Part shown: piece after piece, positions 1-8,955 of the stretch | How positions within the stretch are numbered: the stretch's first letter is position 1 | Layout of the letters: each line of letters starts with the position of its first letter | Source: JBFMAI01 sp040755725 | GTDB taxonomy: Bacteria; Planctomycetota; Phycisphaerae; UBA1845; Fen-1342 | Direction of reading: 5' to 3' | DNA: 64,000 nt | Assembly (NCBI GenBank): GCA_040755725.1 | Contig: JBFMAI010000008.1 | Span: 102,919-166,918, forward strand | Program-made: the position numbers and the translations under genes | The notes under the pieces: generated by a model | What the model was told of the DNA's origin: nothing | Databases searched by the model: none | The model's input: only the letters and a program-made list of their open reading frames with translations

Positions 1-411
1 GCCTAGCCGCCGGACAGCCTCCTCCTCGTCCACCGACAGGCGGACGATGCGGCTGAGCCCGGCGAGGTTGCGGATGCGGCTGCGGAGCTGCCAGCGCCAG
101 TCGTTCCACTGCCGCAGGCTCGCGTCGGGGAAGTGCTGCCGGCGGAAGTCGTCGCTGCGCGGGCTGATCACGTGCCGCGGCGGCGCGGGCTCCCGCGTCG
201 GTGGCCGCTCGGCCACACCGGCGTCCCGCGGCGGGGCTGACGCCGCCATGGGCCCGTTGCGCGGATTGGGCCGGCGGACCCGGCGATTTCGGAGCGCACG
301 AGCCGGCCGCTCGACAACGGCAGCAACCGTGGGCTTCAGAATGGGAAGGGGAAAAGGCTGGGGGTGCGTACCGTCGGGCTCCGGATCGGAGCCCAAAACC
401 TGGTCGTCCAT
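1..411 (-). CDS. kamA: Lysine 2,3-aminomutase, N-terminal part (cut by window edge)
   Basis: Only about 137 residues are in the window. The gene runs off the left edge, so the radical-SAM core is not visible. From about residue 80 the protein reads HVISPRSDDFRRQHFP followed by QWNDWRWQLRSRIRNL and LSVDEEEAV. This is the characteristic N-terminal segment of lysine 2,3-aminomutases, which interconvert L-alpha- and L-beta-lysine with SAM, an Fe-S cluster and PLP. The chosen ATG at 411 follows AAAGGA, spaced 3 bases. An in-frame ATG at 249 would drop 54 residues of proline/arginine-rich sequence that the family does not usually carry, so 249 is a real alternative. EF-P beta-lysylation enzyme EpmB is less likely because it starts differently. 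Confidence 0.8.
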   Translation of the reverse strand, partial: MDDQVLGSDPEPDGTHPQPFPLPILKPTVAAVVERPARALRNRRVRRPNPRNGPMAASAPPRDAGVAERPPTREPAPPRHVISPRSDDFRRQHFPDASLRQWNDWRWQLRSRIRNLAGLSRIVRLSVDEEEAVRRLG

Positions 412-519
412 GCTTCCTTTGGTCCTACGCGGCGGGGCGTGACCGAGTCAATCCGACTTCCATACGGAACGGTCCCGATTCTTTAACGCGACCGCGCCAG
501 TCGCCGCATCGTGTTATGT

Positions 520-549
520 AATACATAAATCAAGACCACGCGGAGTCAA
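520..549 (-). promoter_or_regulatory. Possible promoter for the aminomutase gene
   Basis: On the minus strand TTGACT (549-544) is followed after 18 bases by TGTATT (525-520), or after 16 bases by TATGTA. This is the only AT-rich stretch in the surrounding GC-rich DNA and lies about 110 bases upstream of the aminomutase ATG. The -10 match is weak. Confidence 0.35.
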
Positions 550-862
550 GTGCAACTTCGTTTCTTTGACGATTTCCTTTCATCGGACGACCGGGCCCGG
601 TGCTTCAGCCCTCCGGGCGACGCTGGCGCGTCGCGCCCGGACCTCGGCACGCCCGCCGTGTCCCCGCCGGACCCGATCCCCCGCTTGCGACCGAGCAGGT
701 TGCCCTCGGCGGATACAATCTGCTGGCAACGACCCATCGGCCGCCCGTACACTTGCAGCGGTGGCCGCAAGGTCCGGTACCTAAGCGCCGCCGCCGCGCG
801 TCACCAGCCGGCGGCTTCGCGGGCAGGTTAACTCGATGCTGCCCGGCCCAGGAGCAATCCCC
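550..862. other. Intergenic region upstream of the M28 peptidase
   Basis: No convincing gene is seen. Open frames on both strands here have only the arginine/proline-rich composition expected from GC-rich non-coding DNA. No clear promoter for the peptidase gene was recognised. Confidence 0.4.
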
Positions 863-2821
863 ATGACGAAGTTCCGCGTGCCGCTCGTGGCCATCTGGCT
901 GGCCGTCTGCGCCGTCGCGCTGGTGTTCGGGGCGGACCCGACCACGCGGCCGGCGAAGCCGGTGACGTTCGACCCCGACCGTTACCTCGCCCACGTGAAG
1001 TACCTGGCGAGCGACGAGCTGGCCGGCCGGCTGCCCGGTACCGAGGGGATCGAACTCGCCGCCGAGTACGTCGCCCGCCAGTTCGCCGACGCCGGTCTGA
1101 ACCCCGCCGGTCAGGACGGCACGTTCTTCCAGTCCTTCGAGGTCTGTCGCGGCAAGAAGATCGTGGACGACGAGGCCACGTTGAAGGTGGACGGTATCGA
1201 TCACCCGTGGCGCGTGCGGCACGACTGGATCCCGCTCCCGTTCAGCGATTCCGGGGAGGTCGCGGGCCCCCTGGCGTTTGTCGGCTACGGCATCCGGGCC
1301 AAGGCGTACGACTACGACGACTACGCGGGCTTCGAGGCCACCGACAAAATCGTCCTCATGTTCCGATACGAGCCGCCTGCCGCCGACCCGGAGGCCGAGT
1401 TCGGCGGCAAGGAGACCTCGCGGCACGCCCTGTTCTCAGGCAAGGCCCGCACGGCGCACCGGGAGGGGGCCAAGGCCGTGCTGATCGTCAATCCGCCCTC
1501 GCGGAAGGACGCCGGCGACACACTGTACGAGTTCCGCGAGGACTTCAGCGAGCGGACGTTCGACCTGCCCATGGTCCACGTCAAGCGCGAGCTGGCCGAC
1601 GCCCTGGTCCGCAAGGCCGGGCTGGGCACACTGGCCGAGCTGGAGGAGAAGCTGAACCGCGACCGCAAGCCCCTGTCCACCGACCTGGGCCTGAACGTCA
1701 CGCTCAAGACCGGCCTGCACACCAACTGCTTCCCGACTCGCAACGTGCTCGGGCTGTTGCGCGGCACCGCTGGCACTGACGAGACGATTGTCGTGGGGGC
1801 CCATTACGACCACCTCGGTCGCGTCGCGCCAACCTGGGGCAACGCCGACACCACCCCGCAGATTCACAACGGGGCCGATGACAACGCCTCCGGGACCGCC
1901 GCGGTGATCGAACTGGCCCGGGCCCTGGGCCGGGCGGGCGGGCTCCGGCGGAACGTCCTGTTCGCCGCCTTCAGTGCCGAGGAAATGGGGCTGCTGGGCA
2001 GCGAGCACTTCCTGGAGCACCCGACCGTGCCGCGGGAGCGGATCCGCGCGATGGTCAACTTTGATATGGTCGGCCGACTCGGCGACGGGGCCCTGACGGT
2101 CTTCGGCACACACAGCGCCACCGAGTTCTCCGAGCTCGTCCGCCACGCCGCCGAAGCGGTTGGACTGCCGTACCGCGCCCCGGCCGGCATTGCCGGCAAC
2201 AGCGACCACTTCCCGTTCTACCAGCACGACATCCCGGTGCTGTTCGCGTTCACGGGGGTCCACAAGCAGTACCACCAGCCTGACGACGATTGGGACCGGA
2301 TTGACGCCGCCGGGGCGACGCGAATCCTCGCCACCTTCTGCCCCTTGGTGCGCGAATTGGCCAACCTGGAGGCGGGGCCGACCTTCAAGACCGACACGGC
2401 CGAGCCGAAGGACGAAGACCTGGAGATGAAGCCGGCCGCCGAGCATGAAAGGGACGCCGCGAAGGTGGAGGAGCCCCCGGGCGCTGGCCACGCCGACCAC
2501 CCCACCAGTGGCGAGGTCGAGAAGCCGACGCGGCCCCTCGTGCGCCTGGGGATCATGCCCGACTTCACGGGCAGCGATCAGCCGGGCGTCGTCGCCACCG
2601 CCGTACTGGATGGCGGGGCGGCCAAGACGGCCGGAATGCAGGACGGGGACCGGATCATCCGCATCAACGACCACCCCATCAAGGACATCTACGCCTACAT
2701 GGACATTCTGCGCGAGTGCAAGCCCGGCGACGCCCTCAAAGTCATTGTGGTCCGCGGCGACCGCGAGCTCACGCTCGACATTAAGCTCCAGGAACCCCCC
2801 AAGCCGCCCGGCGAGCAATGA
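863..2821 (+). CDS. Secreted M28-family zinc aminopeptidase with PA and PDZ domains
   Basis: A 652-residue exported metallopeptidase. Residues 1-23 form a signal peptide (basic MTKFR, then a hydrophobic stretch ending VFG). A protease-associated domain occupies roughly residues 100-235. The M28 catalytic domain follows, with zinc-site motifs GAHYDH (about 312-317), HNGADDNASG (about 335-344), FSAEEMG (about 370-376, general base and ligand), NFDMVGR and the late GNSDHFPF/YHQPDDD region. A PDZ domain follows a charged linker at about residues 560-645 (GGAAKTAGMQDGDRIIRI). The ATG at 863 is preceded by AGGAG with 8-base spacing; an earlier in-frame ATG at 836 lacks this and would bury the signal peptide. 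It probably trims peptides in the periplasm. Its stop codon directly abuts a 26-bp inverted repeat. Confidence 0.9.
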   Translation: MTKFRVPLVAIWLAVCAVALVFGADPTTRPAKPVTFDPDRYLAHVKYLASDELAGRLPGTEGIELAAEYVARQFADAGLNPAGQDGTFFQSFEVCRGKKIVDDEATLKVDGIDHPWRVRHDWIPLPFSDSGEVAGPLAFVGYGIRAKAYDYDDYAGFEATDKIVLMFRYEPPAADPEAEFGGKETSRHALFSGKARTAHREGAKAVLIVNPPSRKDAGDTLYEFREDFSERTFDLPMVHVKRELADALVRKAGLGTLAELEEKLNRDRKPLSTDLGLNVTLKTGLHTNCFPTRNVLGLLRGTAGTDETIVVGAHYDHLGRVAPTWGNADTTPQIHNGADDNASGTAAVIELARALGRAGGLRRNVLFAAFSAEEMGLLGSEHFLEHPTVPRERIRAMVNFDMVGRLGDGALTVFGTHSATEFSELVRHAAEAVGLPYRAPAGIAGNSDHFPFYQHDIPVLFAFTGVHKQYHQPDDDWDRIDAAGATRILATFCPLVRELANLEAGPTFKTDTAEPKDEDLEMKPAAEHERDAAKVEEPPGAGHADHPTSGEVEKPTRPLVRLGIMPDFTGSDQPGVVATAVLDGGAAKTAGMQDGDRIIRINDHPIKDIYAYMDILRECKPGDALKVIVVRGDRELTLDIKLQEPPKPPGEQ

Positions 2822-2938
2822 AAAAGGGGTCGGGAGTCTTTTTCGTGCCTTCGTATCCGACTCCTGCACCTCGGTTTCCGACCGCCCGCCGATGAACGTG
2901 TCCAGAGCAACGACGAAAAAGACTCCCGACCCCTTTTT
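2821..2938. repeat. 118-bp inverted-repeat element, copy 1 (terminator-like)
   Basis: Perfect 26-base arms at 2821-2846 and 2913-2938 (outer end AAAAAGGGGTCGGGAGTC) flank a 66-base loop. Transcribed from either side, the hairpin ends in a T-run, so it could act as a bidirectional terminator. It sits between two convergent genes: its left end overlaps the last base of the peptidase stop codon and its right end is 6 bases from the lipoprotein stop codon. A related copy lies about 700 bases downstream. Confidence 0.85.
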
Positions 2939-2944
2939 CTCCAT

Positions 2945-3574
2945 TCACTGGGGCGTGCTGCTGCCGGCACCCGGTGTGGCGTCACCCCGGCCGCGCGGAC
3001 CGGTACCGATCGCACCCGCCGGTTGCGCCGTCGCGTGTCTGACCAGGAGCACGTCGCCGGCGAACTCGCGTTCGAGCGTCCGCACGCGGGCCGGGTCGCG
3101 CCGGGCCACCGCCCGACCGGTGAGGTGGACCCCGTCCTCGCACCACACGTCAAAATCGACGCGGCGGAGATTCGGAGCCAGCCAGACATCGTGGCAGGTC
3201 ACGGTGCCGCGCAGGAAGTCACTTCGGCCGGCCAAGGCGCCGACCTCCTGGATCACAAACCCGCTCACGGCGGTCGGCTCAAGCGGGGCGACCGGCAGGC
3301 GGCCCGGCGCGTCGGGGCCGCACGCATACAGCACGAACGCCCGCGGGCCGTCGGCGGCCCCCGGGAGCGAGAACGTCGCCGCCCACACCTGTTGATTCCC
3401 CTCGGTGGCAAAGTAGGTCCGGTCACCGGCGAGTTGGAGATGTTGCTGCGACGGCGGGGCGAACGGTTGATGGAGGACGATCTCCGCCCGCGGCCCGCAG
3501 CCGGCCGGCAGGATGAATCCGACCGCCCACAGCCACCACACGCCGCTGTGCCCCTGCCACTGCCCGCGCCTCAT
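2945..3574 (-). CDS. Predicted lipoprotein of unknown function
   Basis: A 209-residue protein when started at the ATG at 3574. It begins MRRGQWQGH, then a hydrophobic stretch ending in the lipobox LPAGC (Cys about residue 26), so it is probably lipid-anchored. The rest has predicted beta-rich segments (FATEGNQQVWAATFSLPG, VDFDVWCEDGVHLTGRAV) and a Pro/Gly-rich tail. I do not recognise the family. The start is not supported by a strong ribosome-binding site; an ATG at 3610 would add 12 residues before the signal peptide. It is flanked on both sides by copies of the same inverted-repeat element. Confidence 0.6.
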   Translation of the reverse strand: MRRGQWQGHSGVWWLWAVGFILPAGCGPRAEIVLHQPFAPPSQQHLQLAGDRTYFATEGNQQVWAATFSLPGAADGPRAFVLYACGPDAPGRLPVAPLEPTAVSGFVIQEVGALAGRSDFLRGTVTCHDVWLAPNLRRVDFDVWCEDGVHLTGRAVARRDPARVRTLEREFAGDVLLVRHATAQPAGAIGTGPRGRGDATPGAGSSTPQ

Positions 3575-3612
3575 GCCGGGAGCATACGCCCGGTACCGGT
3601 CGCTTGCCAAGC

Positions 3613-3723
3613 CGTCGGGAGTCTTTTCCCGCGTCCGGTTCCGGCTCTCCCGCTCGGGTTTCCGACAGCGCGGCGCTGGGCACGCCCCGAACGCCCACAG
3701 AAAAAGACTCCCGACCCCTTTTA
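3613..3723. repeat. Inverted-repeat element, copy 2 (degenerate left arm)
   Basis: The right arm (3701-3722) matches copy 1 at 2821-2938 (AAAAAGACTCCCGACCCCTT). The left arm keeps only GTCGGGAGTCTTTT (3613-3626). The interior shares GGTTTCCGAC with copy 1. Its right end overlaps the pyrD stop codon on the minus strand, so like copy 1 it lies exactly at a gene 3' end. Confidence 0.75.
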
Positions 3724-4674
3724 TGACGCGCGGAGGGCCCCCGTGAGGGCCGCCACATTCGGCAGGCCGCGGGCGGCGACGTAGGCGGCCAGACCGTCGG
3801 CAATCTTCACGGGGGCCGACGGGTCGATGAACAGCGCCGTCCCCACCGCCACCGCCGACGCCCCCGCCAGGAAGAACTCGACCGCATCGGCCGCGGTCTG
3901 GATCCCGCCCATGCCGATGATCGGCACGCCGGCATCGCGGGCCGCCGCCCGGTACACGCGATGCACATGGTTCAAAGCCAGCGGCTTGATCGCCGGCCCG
4001 CTCAGCCCGCCGGTGACGTTCCCCAACCGCGGTGTCCAGGTGCTGATGTCGATGCTGAGACCGACGTAGGTATTGATGAGACTGAGGATCTCGGCGCCGC
4101 CGTCGATCGCGGCCCGGGCCAACTCGGTGATGTCAGTCACATTGGGCGAGAGCTTGACGATGAGCCGCGCCCGCTTAAGCACGCCACGCACCGCCGCCGT
4201 CACCGCTCGCAGTTGCCGCGGCTCCGTGCCGAACACGAGCCCGTCGGCCACGTTCGGGCACGAGACGTTGAGCTCGAGGGCGGCGATGCAGTCGTGCGGG
4301 TCGAGGGCGGCGGCCACCTCGACGTAATCCTCCACGCGGTGCCCCGCCACGTTGACGATTACGGTCGTCGGCATCGTGCGCAGGAAGGGCAGCTTCTCCG
4401 CCACAAACCGCTTCAACCCCACGTTCGCCAAACCGATCGCGTTCAGTAGTCCGCCGGGGACTTCCGCGAGTCGCGGCGGCTCGTTGCCCGGCCGCTCCTC
4501 GACGGTCACGCTCTTGGTGGTGAAGCCGCCCAGCCGGGAGTAGTCCAGCACCGCCGCGTACTCGGCCCCATAACCGCACGTGCCGGAGGCGGTGAGCACA
4601 GGCGTCCGCAGCACGAGCCCGGCCAGCCGGGTCTCCATGCGCGGGTCGGCCGTGCTGGGCTTCCCGTCGATCAT
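3721..4674 (-). CDS. pyrD: Dihydroorotate dehydrogenase (class 1B type)
   Basis: A 317-residue FMN enzyme oxidising dihydroorotate to orotate in pyrimidine synthesis. Family motifs are clear: TASGTCGYG near the N-terminus, NAIGLANVG, the catalytic-cysteine motif LNVSCPN, KLSPNVTDI, GGLSGPAIKPLALN and IGMGGIQTAADA. The SCPN cysteine indicates class 1; the sequence resembles the NAD-linked 1B subclass, but no electron-transfer subunit pyrK is next to it. The ATG at 4674 is chosen; the ATG at 4638 (METRLAG) is also plausible because the conserved region starts there. It is divergent from the HEAT-repeat gene. Confidence 0.93.
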   Translation of the reverse strand: MIDGKPSTADPRMETRLAGLVLRTPVLTASGTCGYGAEYAAVLDYSRLGGFTTKSVTVEERPGNEPPRLAEVPGGLLNAIGLANVGLKRFVAEKLPFLRTMPTTVIVNVAGHRVEDYVEVAAALDPHDCIAALELNVSCPNVADGLVFGTEPRQLRAVTAAVRGVLKRARLIVKLSPNVTDITELARAAIDGGAEILSLINTYVGLSIDISTWTPRLGNVTGGLSGPAIKPLALNHVHRVYRAAARDAGVPIIGMGGIQTAADAVEFFLAGASAVAVGTALFIDPSAPVKIADGLAAYVAARGLPNVAALTGALRAS

Positions 4675-4846
4675 GGTCTCAGCATCGCCAGCCCCCCGGC
4701 CAGTGTCAACGCGACGGATGGGCAAATAACCCTCGGGTAACGCCGCGCCGATGACATTACCGACAGCGCCGCCCCCCGCCGGGCGGGCAACACGATCAAC
4801 GACGACCGCACCCCCGGCGCGGCGTCCTCTTTGCGCCAGACGCGCC

Positions 4847-6010
4847 ATGAGCCGAGTCGAGGCCCTGTACAGATGGCTCTCCCGCGAACGCGGTCCGGAT
4901 GTGGACCGGGCGTTCGTCGCCGGCCTGGCGCACGCCGAGCCGCCCTACGACGCCGAGATCGTCCGCATCCTGCTGCGGCGGCCGAACGAGATCGCCTGGA
5001 GCGGTCTGGTGGCGCATTATCCGCTTCTGGATGCGGCGACGCGGCAGCAGATGCTCGGCAAGCCGGAGCTGCTGCGGGCGGCGACCGCAGCGGCCCTGAC
5101 GGCGGCGTCGGAGGACGGTCGGGCGGCGGCGCTGGAGCTGCTGACGGACCATCCGTGCCCGGCGTTGTCGTACCACGTCGCCGACGCGCTGCGGGACCCC
5201 GCCCCGGGGGTGCGGGCGGCGGCGGCTCGCGTGCTCTGTCGCACAGGCGAGCGGCTATGGTCGGACGGATCGGGAAGTCCGGTCGGGCCGGAGGCGGCGA
5301 CCGAGCGAGGCAACTACATCGAAGCTCTGCGACAGGCCCTGCGGACGTTCGACCTGCACCAGCGGCCGGACGTGCTCGAAGTCTGCCTCTGGTTCGCCGC
5401 GGAACTCGGCGATGGCCTGTGGGATGTGCTCAACGCCCCGCGCTCGGCGGCGGGGCACGTCGTCGCGCGCCACCTGTCCGCCTGGAACGGCCCGCGCCTG
5501 GCCGGGTTCCTGCTCCTGGCGCTGGGGCAGCCAGCGTGGCAGCGCTCCGCGCAGCGACTGCTCGAGGGGTGGAGTTCCCGCGACGAGGTCATCGCCCTGT
5601 TGCGGCGCACGGACTTGCTGCGCGATCCGCGCGTGCGCGGGCACTTGCACCTGCTCCACCGACCCCGCTGGCTGGTCATGCACGGGGCCGCCCTGATCGA
5701 CCTGCCACGCGACGTACGCTCCAAGGCCCCACAGTGGGTTTGTCACCTGGGGTTCACGGCGCAGGCGCGGCTACGCTACCTGATGATCTGGCAAGCGTCG
5801 CCGATGCCCGAACTGCACCGGGCCGCCGTGTACGCCCTGGCCCACCTGGGCACCCCCGAAGCCGCCCGCGTACTGGCCGAGGTGGCCGCGCGGCCGGGGC
5901 CCATGAGCCGGTTCGCCCGCTGGTACTTGGCGGGCGCGGCGACCCGCGGGGCCGCGAGCGGCGCGCGGAGCACGGTGACCGCGGGCCGCGGCGGCGAAGG
6001 GAGGCGCTGA
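4847..6010 (+). CDS. HEAT-repeat-like protein
   Basis: 387 residues, almost entirely alpha-helical by composition, with recurring leucine/alanine-rich helical pairs such as LLTDHPCPALSYHVADAL and ALAHLGTPEAARVLAEVA. These are typical of HEAT/PBS-lyase-like solenoids that bind other proteins. No signal peptide or membrane segment was seen. The ATG follows CGCGCC without a good ribosome-binding site; a longer in-frame start at 4751 would add an arginine/proline-rich tail and is unlikely. The stop overlaps the start of the next gene (TGATG), so the two are probably translationally coupled and functionally linked. Confidence 0.7.
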   Translation: MSRVEALYRWLSRERGPDVDRAFVAGLAHAEPPYDAEIVRILLRRPNEIAWSGLVAHYPLLDAATRQQMLGKPELLRAATAAALTAASEDGRAAALELLTDHPCPALSYHVADALRDPAPGVRAAAARVLCRTGERLWSDGSGSPVGPEAATERGNYIEALRQALRTFDLHQRPDVLEVCLWFAAELGDGLWDVLNAPRSAAGHVVARHLSAWNGPRLAGFLLLALGQPAWQRSAQRLLEGWSSRDEVIALLRRTDLLRDPRVRGHLHLLHRPRWLVMHGAALIDLPRDVRSKAPQWVCHLGFTAQARLRYLMIWQASPMPELHRAAVYALAHLGTPEAARVLAEVAARPGPMSRFARWYLAGAATRGAASGARSTVTAGRGGEGRR

Positions 6011-6561
6011 TGTCCGCCTGGACCGTGCCGCTGATACTGCAATCCGGCCTGACGCGGCTGGAGATGCTCAACGCGATGCGCCAGGGCCTCGGCCGCCCGG
6101 ACCCACGCCCGGAGTTGTACCCGGTGGTGCTGGGCATCATCGCGGCGGCCGGCCTGCTTATCCTGATTCCGCACCTCCTCCGCCTCCGTCGCCGTCGCAC
6201 CGGCCCAGACTACCTGGCGGGCGCGGTGCGCCGACTCGGCCTGGGCCGGGCCGAACGGCGGGCGCTGCGTCGCATCGCGCGGCGCGCGCGATTGGCCCAG
6301 CCGGTCTCGATGCTGCTGTCGCCGGGGAATCTGGCATTCGCCCTGCACGCCGCTGTCGGCGACGATGAGGGACGCCTCCGTCGTCGGATTGAAACGATCT
6401 CCCGACGCGTTTTTGGGGTGGGGTTGCCGGCGATGGCGCCGGTCGGGCTGTCGTCCGATAATCCGCCCAACGGTCCCCGCACCCCCCGCATGGAAGACCC
6501 CAATAGACCGCAAGACCCGCCCACCGCGCCCGCGTATGATGATGCGGAGCGGTTCCCATAA
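6010..6561 (+). CDS. Single-pass membrane protein coupled to the HEAT protein
   Basis: 183 residues. A transmembrane helix spans roughly residues 37-58 (LYPVVLGIIAAAGLLILIPHLL), followed by the basic cluster RLRRRRTG. The cytoplasmic part contains an LGLGRAERRALRRIARRA helix and the phrase QPVSMLLSPGNLAFALH. I recall similar text from small membrane proteins with a PilZ-like or regulatory tail, but I cannot place the family. The last 50 residues are proline-rich and probably disordered. The ATG overlaps the previous stop by one base. Confidence 0.6.
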   Translation: MSAWTVPLILQSGLTRLEMLNAMRQGLGRPDPRPELYPVVLGIIAAAGLLILIPHLLRLRRRRTGPDYLAGAVRRLGLGRAERRALRRIARRARLAQPVSMLLSPGNLAFALHAAVGDDEGRLRRRIETISRRVFGVGLPAMAPVGLSSDNPPNGPRTPRMEDPNRPQDPPTAPAYDDAERFP

Positions 6562-6725
6562 GGTTCCGCCACGGCGTCCGACGCCCGGTCTGCTGCACGC
6601 ATCGTTCGTGACGATGCGGGCCTTCACGCCGACCGGCATCGGCCATCGCCGACCGCCATCGGGAGTCCACCCGCGGGCGGGAACTTGCCGCCCGGGTCGT
6701 AGTCTAATGAGGTGACCGGGATACC

Positions 6726-7337
6726 GTGAGCCCCCCACCACCCGCGCCGGAACCGACCGATGCCGAGCTCGCCCAACGGGCGCAGCGCGGATCGCCGGAG
6801 GCGTTCGCGGCGTTGGTAGCGCGGTATCAAGACCGTGTGTACAACACGTGCTACCGGATGTGTCACGATCACGCCGACGCGCTTGACCTGACGCAGACGG
6901 CTTTTCTGAAGGCGTTGGAACAGCTCCCCGGGTTTCGCGGCGAGGCCGGTTTCTTCACATGGCTGTTTCGAATCGCGGTGAACCTGACCCTATCATTCCG
7001 CCGAACCCGGGCACGGGCAGCCCATGTTCATGGGGCGGAACTCGACCGTCGGCGGTCGGCCCGGATCGCGCCGCCCGAGGCGGACGTGGCCGCCACGTTG
7101 GAGCAACGGGAGCTGCGGGAGCGGATCGCGGCAGCCTTGGACCGCTTGGACGACGAGTTCCGCATTGCCGTGGTCTTGAGAGACATCGAAGGCCTGGATT
7201 ACGCGGCCATTGCGGAGGTGTTGGGTGTTCCGACCGGCACGGTCAAGAGCCGCATTCACCGTGGCCGTATGGTGCTGAGGGAGTTGTTGGCGGATGAGAG
7301 GACGCTAGGTGACCGAGCGCAAACGCGACGATCTTGA
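6726..7337 (+). CDS. ECF-type RNA polymerase sigma factor
   Basis: 203 residues with the two domains of extracytoplasmic-function sigma factors. Region 2 (about residues 25-95) includes ARYQDRVYNTCYRM, DALDLTQTAFLKAL and FFTWLFRIAVNL. Region 4 (about 135-185) includes RIAVVLRDIEGLDYAAIAEVL and GTVKSRIHRGR. It starts with GTG, preceded by GAGGTGA about 10 bases upstream. The downstream gene overlaps by 29 bases and encodes its likely anti-sigma factor. The target regulon cannot be seen. Confidence 0.93.
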   Translation: MSPPPPAPEPTDAELAQRAQRGSPEAFAALVARYQDRVYNTCYRMCHDHADALDLTQTAFLKALEQLPGFRGEAGFFTWLFRIAVNLTLSFRRTRARAAHVHGAELDRRRSARIAPPEADVAATLEQRELRERIAAALDRLDDEFRIAVVLRDIEGLDYAAIAEVLGVPTGTVKSRIHRGRMVLRELLADERTLGDRAQTRRS

Positions 7338-8955
7338 GAGCGAGCTGTCCGCGTACCTGGACGGCGAGCTCGACGCCGCGCGCCGGCAGGAGGTCCGGCG
7401 GCGCCTCGCCGAATCGGATGAGGCCCGCGCGCTGCTCGAGGATCTGCGGGCGATCAGCGACGGCCTGGGCAGGCTGCCGCGGCACCGGGCCCCCGACGAT
7501 CTGCCGGCGCGCTTGGCGCGGCACGCCGAACGCCGGCTGCTCCTCGGAGAGGATGGCGCTCGACGCCGGCTGCGCCTCACGTGGTGGGCGGCGCGGGTCG
7601 GCGCGGCCGCCGCCGTGCTGGTCGCGTGCGTGGCCGTAGGATGGCGGGCAGCGGAGCGGTGGCGTTCGCGCCCGGTGGACTTGGCCGCAGCCCGCGAACG
7701 CTCGGCGCTGCCGGCCCCGTCGCCGGAGACCGTGCGCGTCCTATCAGGCTCGCCGGCAGCCGGCGACCAGGCCTCCGTCTCGGCGATCGTGCGGACTGCG
7801 CCGAAAACAGAAGCGCCGCCGGCGGATACGGCGCTGGCACCGGCGGCCGAACTCCGCGAAACCGACACCGCGCGCCTGAGCGAGCCGCCCGGGCCGGCCG
7901 CCGTGGTCGCGCTGGAACCCGGCGAGACGGGCGTGACCCCGCTCACCGACGAGGCGTCCGAGGATGAAGCCGCTTCGGTGGCCATCGTGGTGCGGACTGA
8001 GAGCGCCCCGGAATACGCGGCGGCGGTCGCCGTGGTCGCGGGCTGGACGGCCGGCGGGCCGGAGACAGCCCCGAGCGAGCCCGGGCGAATCGACTGGTAC
8101 TGCCAGGTGGCCGGCGGCGACCTGGAGCAGCGCATCGCGGAGCTGGTGCAGGTCACGTCGGGCCGCAATGTGCGCTTGCACGCCCGCTTCGACGCCGCCG
8201 ACCCGGACACGCTGGAGACCGTCACCCGCGCGGTGCGCCGCGCGTCGCTGACATCGCCACTGGCGCGGCGGCCGACACCCGTGCCGCCGCCGACTCAGGC
8301 ACCGACTGTCGTGATGAGCCGCATGGCCCCGGCGGCCGCGCCGCCCGCGGCGGCGCTTATGGAGACCCAACCCACAACCCCGGCCAGACCGACGGCAGCC
8401 CCGCCCGAGGTGTCGCCCGGCGAGAACGACAAGGAGAAGTCCCAGGCCACGCCGGAAAAGTCCGCGAGTCCCAGTACCCGCCGGGCCCGCGCTCGGCCGC
8501 GCGGTTTCGACGATCGGCGGGATCCGGAGACCATTCGACGCGATCTGCACGCTCGTCACGAAGCGGCCACCGAAGAGCCCGATGCCGCCGCCCTGGGCCG
8601 GCTCTTCGCGCCGGCCGAGGGCGAGGTTCCCGCGTCGGCCCCCGCCCCCACGGCCCCGTCGGCACCGGGCCCCGGCTTGGGCGCCGCGACCGGCGCGGAG
8701 GGCGAGACCCTCCCCGCCGGGCGACCTGGCGGCGCGGCCCGCGTCGATCGACCGGGCCCGCCGAGCTTCTTCGACTATCTGCTGAGCTTGGCGTTTCCAC
8801 CGATAGTCGGACGCGTGCTGACTGAGGAACCCCCACCCGCGCCTCGGGAACCTGCGATCCCCGTGCGGCTGCACGTGACCGTGTTGCCCCCGCCGCCGAT
8901 CGTTCCGGGCGATTCCCCGACGAGCGCTCCCACTCCATCCGAGCGGCGACGGTAA
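7309..8955 (+). CDS. Putative anti-sigma factor with long Pro/Ala-rich extracytoplasmic region
   Basis: 548 residues. Residues 1-45 (ELSAYLDGELDAARRQEVRRRL) resemble the N-terminal sigma-binding domain of anti-sigma factors, but the zinc-binding His/Cys set is absent. One transmembrane helix lies near residues 88-110 (WWAARVGAAAAVLVACVAVGW). The remaining 430 residues are low-complexity Pro/Ala/Thr-rich sequence with one short folded-looking segment (IDWYCQVAGGDLEQRIAELV). The GTG start lies inside the end of the sigma-factor gene, indicating co-translation. The role as anti-sigma is inferred from position and the N-terminal pattern. Confidence 0.75.
   Translation: MTERKRDDLESELSAYLDGELDAARRQEVRRRLAESDEARALLEDLRAISDGLGRLPRHRAPDDLPARLARHAERRLLLGEDGARRRLRLTWWAARVGAAAAVLVACVAVGWRAAERWRSRPVDLAAARERSALPAPSPETVRVLSGSPAAGDQASVSAIVRTAPKTEAPPADTALAPAAELRETDTARLSEPPGPAAVVALEPGETGVTPLTDEASEDEAASVAIVVRTESAPEYAAAVAVVAGWTAGGPETAPSEPGRIDWYCQVAGGDLEQRIAELVQVTSGRNVRLHARFDAADPDTLETVTRAVRRASLTSPLARRPTPVPPPTQAPTVVMSRMAPAAAPPAAALMETQPTTPARPTAAPPEVSPGENDKEKSQATPEKSASPSTRRARARPRGFDDRRDPETIRRDLHARHEAATEEPDAAALGRLFAPAEGEVPASAPAPTAPSAPGPGLGAATGAEGETLPAGRPGGAARVDRPGPPSFFDYLLSLAFPPIVGRVLTEEPPPAPREPAIPVRLHVTVLPPPPIVPGDSPTSAPTPSERRR

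Noticed and set aside
47..442. Plus-strand 131-codon frame at the left edge
   Set aside because: It is antisense to the lysine 2,3-aminomutase N-terminus, which has clear family text.
1436..2944. A 502-codon open frame antisense to the M28 peptidase gene
   Set aside because: The composition is that of a shadow of the GC-rich gene on the opposite strand, the peptidase frame carries all conserved motifs, and no ribosome-binding site is present.
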